A stretch of DNA of 5,119 bases, from NCBI GenBank assembly GCA_027492415.1, contig JAPUEV010000386.1, forward strand, positions 1 to 5,119. The letters are read 5' to 3'. The notes beneath the pieces are model-generated. The model saw only the letters and a program-made list of their open reading frames with translations. It had not been told where the DNA came from and did no database searches. The position numbers and the translations under genes were made by a program. This DNA is from Ignavibacteria bacterium (GTDB taxonomy: Bacteria; Bacteroidota; Ignavibacteria; Tepidaquicellales; OLB5). Positions 1-5,119 of the stretch are shown one piece after another. Numbering within the stretch: the stretch's first letter is position 1; every line of letters starts with the position of its first letter.

Positions 1-161
1 ATAGTTTCTTCCGTTTTGTCAGTTAATTGCAAATCATCAGCAAATTTCTCAGGAATTATTTTACTGAATGTTAACCGGTTACTTTTCAGGAAATATTTAT
101 TTAATTGTTATAAGTATTTTTTAAACAGATCATTTAACTGAATTTTTATCCTATTTATCGT

Positions 162-169
162 TAAATTTG
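162..169 (+). promoter_or_regulatory. Candidate Bacteroidota-type -7 box upstream of the 485-residue helical protein gene
   Basis: The sequence taaatttg matches the TAnnTTTG -7 consensus of the primary sigma factor of Bacteroidota. It lies 31 bp before the start codon, so transcription would begin near position 176 and leave a leader of about 25 nt. No clear TTTG -33 box is seen at the expected distance; the best is a weak ttaactg at 134-140. In DNA this AT-rich a six-base match can arise by chance, and I am not sure the host uses this promoter type. Confidence 0.3.
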
Positions 170-200
170 AAACTCTGAATTTAATACAGACAGGTTACAA

Positions 201-1658
201 ATGAAAAAAAGCAGTCTCATACGTATCTTAACTTCATTTTCACAGGATGAGATCAAAGAATTCTCAGATTATATCAGCTCCCCTTTCTTCAATAAAAATA
301 AAGGCGTGATAAGGCTGTACGGCTACCTAAAAAAAAATTACCCGGCATTCAAAGATGAGCTGCTCTCAAAAAAATATGTGTGGTCAGTGGTTTTTCCGGG
401 TGCGGTTTACAATGACGGGCTCTTAAGGATACAGATGTTCACATTAACAAATCTCGCGATGGATTACCTGCTTTATAATGACCTTAAAAGTGATAAATTT
501 TCGAACGGAAACCATTTACTGCACGTTTTGAATGAGCGTAACCTTTTGAAACAGTTTGAAAAGACCAGCAGGCTGCTAAAAAGAGATTTATCAGGTAAAG
601 GTGAGCAAAGCGAAATATATGCTTATAACCGGTATATGTTTGAATATGAAAATGTGTTCTACCTTCATAAGCTGTATTACAGCAGGGATGAAAAAAAGAT
701 CGATATTAAAGGAGTAAACAATATCGCTCATTACGCAACTCTTTTCCAGGTCATAGTAATGCTTAAAACCTACCTGTACTTTCTTAATACAAAACAGCTT
801 TATGAAACAGGTTCTGATACTGGGGAGTTTGAAGAATTTATAGCGCATCTGAAAATAGATAAATATTCATCTTCACCAATAGTTTCTCTGCTTTATCATA
901 CCATTAAGCTGCATACCGATGAAGATAACGAAAAGCATTTTGCGGATATACGCGGCAATTTATTGAAACACTTTGATGAATTCCATCTATTTGATTCCAT
1001 TGAAATACTCATCAATATGGAAAATTACTGCAAACGTATGCTTCGTAAGGGGAAAAGCGAATACCAGGAGCATTTATTCAGTATTTTCTGTTTTGAGCTT
1101 GATTACAAAACGTATAAGGTTGAGCATAATTTATCTGAAAGAATGTATATCAGTATTGCTGAAACTGCGCTGGCGCTGGGTAAAATTGAATGGACTGAAT
1201 CATTCATAGAAAATTACAAAGATGATATGCTGGAATCTGTAAGAGAGGTTTCTTACAGTTTTGCAAAAGCAATATGCGAATTTGCCAAAAAGAATTTCAA
1301 GGGAACTATTGACCTGCTGGTAAATTCAGGTTACACTGATGCATATAATAAGTTCAGGGTAAAGAACCTGCTGATTGCAGCATATTATGAGCTTGACCAG
1401 TTTGACAGGATGGAAGGGGTAATTGATTCCTACAGGCATTTGCTTGCAAACGAAAAATATATCCTTCCGGCCCGGAAAAAGAATTATTTGAATTTTATCA
1501 CAAGTGCGAAAAAACTTATCCGCCTAAAGACAAGATTCGATCCATATGCTGCCGATAAATTAAGGGAAATTCTGAACCAGCCTGATTTTGTAATTGACCC
1601 TAAATGGCTGCTAAACAAAATTGATGAGGCAGAAAAAGCAGGTAAAAAAAGAAGATAA
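201..1658 (+). CDS. Cytoplasmic alpha-helical protein of unknown function (Bacteroidota-type SPFFN family)
   Basis: The 485-residue product has no signal peptide and no membrane segment, so it should be cytoplasmic. It is rich in Leu, Lys, Glu, Tyr and Phe and looks helical throughout, like a TPR-type alpha-solenoid, especially in residues 315-440 where short paired helices recur (for example around YISIAETALALGKIEWTESF). The N-terminus carries SPFFNKNKGVIRLY (residues 27-40) and FPGAVYND (65-72). I recall this pattern from a widespread group of uncharacterised Bacteroidota proteins of similar size; the function of that group is not known to me. The C-terminus is very basic (GKKRR). The ATG is preceded by a weak AGG at 192-194, six bases away, and the family-like N-terminus starts directly from it, which supports this start. 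The gene runs towards the next one and stops 7 bp from its stop. A role as a scaffold or protein-binding repeat protein is a guess from the fold only. Confidence 0.85.
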   Translation: MKKSSLIRILTSFSQDEIKEFSDYISSPFFNKNKGVIRLYGYLKKNYPAFKDELLSKKYVWSVVFPGAVYNDGLLRIQMFTLTNLAMDYLLYNDLKSDKFSNGNHLLHVLNERNLLKQFEKTSRLLKRDLSGKGEQSEIYAYNRYMFEYENVFYLHKLYYSRDEKKIDIKGVNNIAHYATLFQVIVMLKTYLYFLNTKQLYETGSDTGEFEEFIAHLKIDKYSSSPIVSLLYHTIKLHTDEDNEKHFADIRGNLLKHFDEFHLFDSIEILINMENYCKRMLRKGKSEYQEHLFSIFCFELDYKTYKVEHNLSERMYISIAETALALGKIEWTESFIENYKDDMLESVREVSYSFAKAICEFAKKNFKGTIDLLVNSGYTDAYNKFRVKNLLIAAYYELDQFDRMEGVIDSYRHLLANEKYILPARKKNYLNFITSAKKLIRLKTRFDPYAADKLREILNQPDFVIDPKWLLNKIDEAEKAGKKRR

Positions 1659-1673
1659 AACCGGGTTAATCTT
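1652..1673 (-). terminator. Weak intrinsic terminator covering both convergent stop codons
   Basis: An imperfect inverted repeat pairs 1652-1656 (aagat) with 1669-1673 (atctt), and 1659-1661 with 1665-1667, around a 3-nt loop, with a small internal loop between the two stems. It contains the TAA stops of both converging genes. Read on the minus strand, the hairpin is followed by C and then seven T (1644-1650), as expected for a rho-independent terminator of the 180-residue exported protein gene. On the plus strand only a broken T-rich stretch follows, so termination of the plus-strand gene here would be weaker. The stem is short and AT-rich, hence the low confidence. Confidence 0.38.
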
Positions 1674-2208
1674 TCCTGGGATGAAAGTTTGAAAAGCCGA
1701 AATTATACACCCCTTCTTTATCTTCTTTAAATATCGCAGTATCAAGTATTCCGTTTATATTGAACTCATACTCTCCCGCAGAAATTATTATATCATTCAG
1801 CTTTAAGGGAATATCGTGAGTGACCTTGTGCAGAATTAATTTCATAATGTCTCCGGATGAAATATCCGTAAAAGTAAATTCCATCCTGAAGAAACCGCAG
1901 CCGGTCGGGAAATATATTTTATTGCTGTCTCCCTCAGAAATATTGGCGTTAATCTCGTTTACATATGTAATAAATGCTGCTGTATCTTTTAAGGTATCAA
2001 GCTGCATTTCTGTGTGGCCCGGCGCATTGTAATATTTAAAGCGCCTGTCATAAGTCTTAAGGTTTATCTTAAGATCTGAGCTATCGAGAAATTTATTCCC
2101 GCTCTTTTTAAAAACGAGCCATATGCCATCACCGCACCTTTGAGAATAAGTACTTGTGCAAAGTAACCCTGATATTATTATAAAAACTGTTATTATTATT
2201 TTTTTCAT
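1666..2208 (-). CDS. Exported protein of unknown function with signal peptide
   Basis: The 180-residue product begins MKKIIITVFIIISGLLCTST, a classical Sec signal peptide: a Lys-Lys start, a hydrophobic core at residues 4-17, and a likely signal peptidase I site around residues 20-23 (TYSQ). Cys17 sits in GLLC, but the residue before it is Leu rather than Gly, Ala or Ser, so a lipoprotein is less likely. The mature part of about 157 residues has two cysteines, Cys25 (RCGDG) and Cys104 (TGCGF), which could form a disulfide outside the cytoplasm. The alternating pattern in EFTFTDISSGDIMKLILHK (110-128) and in 139-152 (DIIISAGEYEFNIN) suggests a beta-sandwich. I do not recognise the family. The start codon has no Shine-Dalgarno sequence. 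The gene follows the hppA terminator in the same direction, so it probably has its own promoter in 2209-2257 or depends on read-through. Confidence 0.8.
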   Translation of the reverse strand: MKKIIITVFIIISGLLCTSTYSQRCGDGIWLVFKKSGNKFLDSSDLKINLKTYDRRFKYYNAPGHTEMQLDTLKDTAAFITYVNEINANISEGDSNKIYFPTGCGFFRMEFTFTDISSGDIMKLILHKVTHDIPLKLNDIIISAGEYEFNINGILDTAIFKEDKEGVYNFGFSNFHPRKD

Positions 2209-2253
2209 GGCTTAATTATTTTCTGCGTGTAAATTATTTAAACCGGCAGAAAT
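2209..2253 (-). promoter_or_regulatory. Short upstream region of the exported protein gene, with a 7-bp inverted repeat
   Basis: Only 45 bp separate the T-tract of the hppA terminator from the start codon of the exported protein gene. The interval contains a perfect 7-bp inverted repeat, tttctgc at 2220-2226 and gcagaaa at 2246-2252, separated by 19 bp. It could be an operator or just chance. No convincing -10/-35 pair or TAnnTTTG box was found on the minus strand. Confidence 0.2.
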
Positions 2254-2280
2254 AAAAAAGGCCATCCAATGGATGGCCTT
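2254..2280 (-). terminator. Rho-independent terminator of hppA
   Basis: A perfect 10-bp stem (aaggccatcc at 2258-2267 and ggatggcctt at 2271-2280) encloses a 3-nt loop. Read on the minus strand, it is followed by a run of T (four more beyond the stem, then ATTT). It lies 38 bp after the hppA stop codon, the normal place for an intrinsic terminator. On the plus strand the stem is followed by AGGAAAAAAA, which lacks a T-tract, so it serves the minus strand only. Confidence 0.9.
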
Positions 2281-2318
2281 AGGAAAAAAATATATAAATG
2301 TTTCTTAAATCTCTTTTG

Positions 2319-4715
2319 TTATGCCTCTGCTGTAATTCTCATCTTGTAGAATGAACGCCATACAAAGTAAAGCGCTACAATAAAGAAGAACAATCCTACA
2401 TAAGGCGCTGTTGCGCGGAATGATTCAGATATTGCCATTTCCATCGCAAGCAGACCGAATAATGTTGTGAATTTAATGATAGGATTCAGCGCAACTGATG
2501 AAGTATCCTTGAAAGGATCGCCTACTGTATCGCCAACAATTGTAGCATCATGCAGCGGGGTGTTCTTTTCTTTCAGGTCAACTTCAACAACCTTCTTCGC
2601 GTTATCCCATGCGCCGCCGGCATTTGCCATGAACATAGCCTGGAATAAGCCGAATACCGCAATTGAGATTAGGAAGCTGATAAAGAAAGATACAGGTTCA
2701 TTTGTTTTGCCCGGCGCTGAAAAGAACGCGAAAGCAAGCGCGAATGAGAATATCGCGATAAATATATTGAACATACCTGTCTGCGCGTACTGTGTGCAGA
2801 TCTTAACAACTTCTTTTGATTTTTCTGTTGAAGCGCTCATGCTGGCGTTCTCATCAAGGTTGATATTTTTCTTGATGTACTCCACAGCCCTGTATGCGCC
2901 TGTTGTAACCGCCTGTGTTGATGCGCCTGTGAACCAGTATATTACCGCGCCGCCACAAATGAATCCTAATATAGAGTACGGGTTAAGTATGCTGAGTACA
3001 GCTTCAGGCTGAATGCCGAGCGTATTTTTTATCACAAGGATAAGTGAAAATATCATTGTGGTAGCGCCAACAACCGCTGTACCTATAAGCACAGGTTTTG
3101 CAGTAGCTTTAAATGTATTACCTGCGCCGTCATTGGCTTCAAGGTAATGCTTAGCTTTTTCAAAGTCAGGTTTAAATCCAAAATCTCTCTGGATATCTTC
3201 CGATATTCCGGGAGTTGATTCAATAAGTGAAAGCTCATAAATTGACTGAGCGTTATCTGTTACAGGTCCGTAACTATCAACCGCAATTGTAACCGGACCC
3301 ATACCAAGCATACCGAATGCTACCAAACCGAATGCGAAAATAGATGCATAGGCAGGTATCATTGAGCCCGGTATTGATTGAGATGCGAAATAAGCAACTG
3401 TCATAAGGAAGAAGAATACCATCCCGATCCAGAATGCCGAGAAGTTACCTGCAACAAGTCCGGATAATATTGTAAGCGATGAACCGCCCTCGCGGGATGC
3501 TGTTACAACTTCGTTCACATGTTTGCTTTTTGGTGATGTGAAGATTTTCGTGAACTCCGGAATTAATGCCGCGCCAAGTGTTCCGCAACTGATAATAATT
3601 GAAAGCGTCAGCCATAAATTATCAGGCAAATGTCCGATAAGAACTTTACTGATAACAAATGTAACTATCATTGATATAATTGAAGTTATCCAAACAAGCG
3701 ATGTTAAAGGTTTTTCAAAATCTATATCTTCATCTTTGCCGTATTTTGCTTTTGCCCAGATACCGTTAATATAGAATGAAGCTATAGAGGTAATAATCAT
3801 AAGTATCCTCATAACAAAGATCCATGTTAACAGCTCTGTCTGGAACATTACATTGGGAACTGCAAGAACTATAAAGCTGATAAGCGCAACACCAGTTACT
3901 CCGTATGTTTCAAAGCCGTCCGCTGTGGGTCCGACTGAGTCACCTGCATTATCACCGGTACAATCGGCAATAACGCCCGGGTTACGGGGATCATCTTCTT
4001 TAATTTTGAAAACGATTTTCATTAAGTCAGAGCCTATATCAGCTATCTTTGTGAAGATACCGCCTGCTATCCTGAGCGCTGATGCGCCGAGTGACTCACC
4101 GATAGCAAAACCGATAAAGCTTGCACCTGCATATTCACGCGGTACAAACAACAGAATTATAAGCATCATGATAAGCTCTACACAGATAAGCATAACACCA
4201 ATACTCATACCGGCATCCAATGGGATGGTAAGCAGTTTTATGGGTTTTCTTTCAAGTGAAGCAAAAGCCATACGGCTGTTTGCAAGTGTGTTCATCCTGA
4301 TACCGAACTTTGCAACACCAAATGAGCCTAATATACCAACAACTGTCCACATTAAGATTAAAGCAACACCGCCTGCACCTGCATGCTGTATAAAGCCGAA
4401 ATAAAAGCCGATACATACAGCAATAAAAATAAACAGAACAGCAATAAATTTGCCCTGCTGGTTCAGGTAAGTTTTACAGGTTTCATAAATGATCTGGGCA
4501 ACATCAAGCATGCTCTGGTGTGCCCTTAATTTTTTAACTTTCAGGAACTGTATGATACCGAAAAGAAGCCCAAGCACACAAACACCTATGCCAATAAAAA
4601 GCATATTGTTCTGGTTAGCGCTTAATTCGGGGATCTTAAGATCGGCTTCGCTTGCGAAAGCTGTCACCGAGCTTAACAGAAATAACAAAGTACTTAGTAT
4701 TATGTTTTTCTTCAT
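2319..4715 (-). CDS. hppA: Membrane-bound ion-translocating pyrophosphatase, divergent K+-independent type
   Basis: This integral inner-membrane enzyme hydrolyses cytoplasmic pyrophosphate to two phosphates and uses the energy to pump H+ (in some relatives Na+) out of the cell. The family's active-site motifs are intact: DIGSD (226-230), EDDPRNPGVIAD (240-251), GDNAGDSVG (254-262), DSYGPVTDNA (480-489), NAGGAWDNAKK (698-708) and VGDTVGDPFKDTSS (727-740). They supply the Asp and Lys residues that bind Mg2+ and pyrophosphate. Lys536 in GNTFKATAK fills the position where Lys, instead of Ala, removes the need for K+. About 16-18 hydrophobic segments are visible. The 798 residues exceed the usual 660-770. 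The excess comes from a signal-peptide-like start (1-21, ending TAFA-SEA), a loop insertion near 495-528 and an extra hydrophobic helix at 771-788. The motifs differ from textbook H+-PPases (for example ADCTGDNAGDS in place of ADNVGDNVGDC). This suggests the divergent Na+-regulated H+-pumping group known from Chlorobium limicola, an inference from memory. The ATG has no Shine-Dalgarno sequence; the next in-frame Met38 would remove the signal-like segment. Confidence 0.96.
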   Translation of the reverse strand: MKKNIILSTLLFLLSSVTAFASEADLKIPELSANQNNMLFIGIGVCVLGLLFGIIQFLKVKKLRAHQSMLDVAQIIYETCKTYLNQQGKFIAVLFIFIAVCIGFYFGFIQHAGAGGVALILMWTVVGILGSFGVAKFGIRMNTLANSRMAFASLERKPIKLLTIPLDAGMSIGVMLICVELIMMLIILLFVPREYAGASFIGFAIGESLGASALRIAGGIFTKIADIGSDLMKIVFKIKEDDPRNPGVIADCTGDNAGDSVGPTADGFETYGVTGVALISFIVLAVPNVMFQTELLTWIFVMRILMIITSIASFYINGIWAKAKYGKDEDIDFEKPLTSLVWITSIISMIVTFVISKVLIGHLPDNLWLTLSIIISCGTLGAALIPEFTKIFTSPKSKHVNEVVTASREGGSSLTILSGLVAGNFSAFWIGMVFFFLMTVAYFASQSIPGSMIPAYASIFAFGLVAFGMLGMGPVTIAVDSYGPVTDNAQSIYELSLIESTPGISEDIQRDFGFKPDFEKAKHYLEANDGAGNTFKATAKPVLIGTAVVGATTMIFSLILVIKNTLGIQPEAVLSILNPYSILGFICGGAVIYWFTGASTQAVTTGAYRAVEYIKKNINLDENASMSASTEKSKEVVKICTQYAQTGMFNIFIAIFSFALAFAFFSAPGKTNEPVSFFISFLISIAVFGLFQAMFMANAGGAWDNAKKVVEVDLKEKNTPLHDATIVGDTVGDPFKDTSSVALNPIIKFTTLFGLLAMEMAISESFRATAPYVGLFFFIVALYFVWRSFYKMRITAEA
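4656..4715 (-). other. Signal-peptide-like N-terminus of HppA (residues 1-20)
   Basis: The first 20 residues have a Lys-Lys start, a hydrophobic core (IILSTLLFLLSSV) and end in TAFA before SEADLK, which fits a signal peptidase I Ala-x-Ala-like site. Membrane pyrophosphatases keep their N-terminus on the outer side of the membrane, so a cleaved leader would be compatible with the known topology. It could instead be an uncleaved extra helix. Some other family members, such as those in trypanosomatids, also carry N-terminal leaders. Confidence 0.6.
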
Positions 4716-4741
4716 ATATTTATTTAGTTTGTATTATGTTC

Positions 4742-4806
4742 TCTTTATTCTTTAGAAGTTTGTTCTTTATACTTTAGAAGTTTTCTATTTTTAGCCTTAG
4801 AATTTT
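4742..4806. repeat. 22-23 bp tandem repeat, about 2.9 copies, in the pth-hppA gap
   Basis: Two copies of a 20-base core, tctttat(t/a)ctttagaagttt, lie at 4742-4761 and 4764-4783 and differ at one base, giving a 22-bp period. A third, degenerate copy at 4784-4806 keeps the ccttagaa-type core and is shifted by 23 bp. Read in the hppA direction the core is AAACTTCTAAAG. The array lies 27-91 bp upstream of the hppA start, where a promoter or its operators would be expected. The sequence is low in complexity, so replication slippage without function is the alternative. Confidence 0.7.
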
Positions 4807-5119
4807 TTACTGTTCAAGAATATTACGGTTGAAAAGGTTCATTGTATCTTTAATGCCAAGTGTTAAAAAGCTTATTACTGCGTTTTTCGCTTCATCCACT
4901 GATCTTTCGAGTGCATCATACTCTTTTTCCTCAAACTCTGAAAGAACGTAATCAGCCAGCGAAAATCCTTCCCCTGCCCTTATCTTCTCAAACTCCTCAC
5001 CCTGTCTTATCCCGAATCTCAGCCTTGGTATCTCATCAGTACCCATTTCGTAAATAATGGATTTTATCCCGTTCTGTCCGCCGTCTGAACCGGAAGGTCT
5101 CAGCCTTAAAACGCCAAGA
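4807..5119 (-). CDS. pth: Peptidyl-tRNA hydrolase, C-terminal part (5' end outside the window)
   Basis: This cytoplasmic enzyme cleaves the ester bond between peptide and tRNA in peptidyl-tRNAs that drop off the ribosome, freeing the tRNA for reuse. The 103 residues visible are roughly the second half of a protein that is usually about 190 long. The reading frame is open to the window edge, and the homology starts well upstream of the first internal Met (codon 5044-5046), so that Met is not the start. Recognisable family blocks are LRLRPSGSDGG, NGIKSI, MGTDEIPRLRFGI and DYVLSEF, followed by the usual helical C-terminus. The catalytic His and Asp lie in the missing N-terminal half. Two oddities: the usual GGHNG reads GGQNG, and the loop between RFGI and DYVL is about 8 residues longer than in E. 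coli and rich in Glu and Lys. The gene ends 91 bp before hppA on the same strand, with no terminator seen between them. Confidence 0.93.
   Translation of the reverse strand, partial: LGVLRLRPSGSDGGQNGIKSIIYEMGTDEIPRLRFGIRQGEEFEKIRAGEGFSLADYVLSEFEEKEYDALERSVDEAKNAVISFLTLGIKDTMNLFNRNILEQ

Noticed and set aside
72..81. Perfect 10-bp palindrome taaccggtta in the upstream region of the first gene
   Set aside because: It could be a small operator, but it is a single short site about 120 bp before the start with no second copy and no recognised regulator, so it is not supported as a feature.
1..110. An open minus-strand frame running from a stop at 108-110 off the left edge, reading ...IIPEKFADDLQLTDKTEE
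   Set aside because: The frame contains no ATG, no ribosome binding site and no recognisable family. About 35 codons open in AT-rich DNA can occur by chance. It could be the start of a gene using a rare start codon or lying off the edge, but this window cannot support it.
591..848. Minus-strand 85-codon frame inside the helical protein gene
   Set aside because: It is an overlap shadow with no ribosome binding site or recognisable domain; the plus-strand frame is continuous and matches a family-like pattern.
1683..2208. Lipoprotein lipobox at Cys17 of the exported protein
   Set aside because: The residues before Cys17 are Gly-Leu-Leu. Lipoboxes need a small residue directly before Cys, so cleavage by signal peptidase I near residue 23 is the better reading.
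3853..4404. Long open frame of 183 codons antisense to hppA, and a similar one at 2467-3012
   Set aside because: Both lie fully inside the well-supported hppA gene, have no family resemblance, and are composed as expected for the reverse strand of a membrane protein gene (rich in Ser, Ile, Pro and Ala).
4807..5046. A complete 79-residue gene starting at the Met codon 5044-5046
   Set aside because: The frame stays open upstream to the window edge and the upstream residues (LRLRPSGSDGG, NGIKSI) are conserved parts of peptidyl-tRNA hydrolase, so this Met is internal.

Overview
The window looks like chromosomal housekeeping DNA from the Bacteroidota/Chlorobiota/Ignavibacteria side of the bacterial tree. 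The evidence is the AT-rich, lysine-rich coding, start codons with A/T-rich leaders and almost no Shine-Dalgarno sequence, an alpha-helical protein whose N-terminal motifs I associate with Bacteroidota-type genomes, and a membrane pyrophosphatase whose motifs match the divergent form I associate with Chlorobi and relatives. The assignment rests on pattern recognition, not on a search.

Layout, left to right: positions 1-200 hold no gene I can support, only an AT-rich upstream region with one Bacteroidota-like promoter candidate. A plus-strand gene (201-1658) encodes a 485-residue cytoplasmic helical protein of unknown function. It converges, with only 7 bp between stops, on a minus-strand gene (1666-2208) for a 180-residue exported protein that I do not recognise. 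A strong intrinsic terminator (2254-2280) then closes the minus-strand gene hppA (2319-4715), a 798-residue membrane-bound ion-pumping pyrophosphatase. Upstream of hppA is a 91-bp gap (4716-4806) filled mostly by about three copies of a 22-23 bp tandem repeat. The last gene, also on the minus strand (4807 to the right edge), is the C-terminal half of peptidyl-tRNA hydrolase (pth).

Together, pth and hppA form a co-directional pair. Pth recycles peptidyl-tRNA during translation. HppA hydrolyses pyrophosphate released by tRNA charging and polymer synthesis and conserves the energy as an ion gradient. The two may share a transcript, because I see no terminator between them. The two unknown genes show no clear functional link to the pair.

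I see no mobile element, CRISPR array, tRNA or rRNA. I also see no convincing undescribed system. The points most worth a second look are the divergent features of HppA (K+-independence lysine, signal-peptide-like N-terminus, extra C-terminal helix, loop insertion) and the repeat array in front of it.
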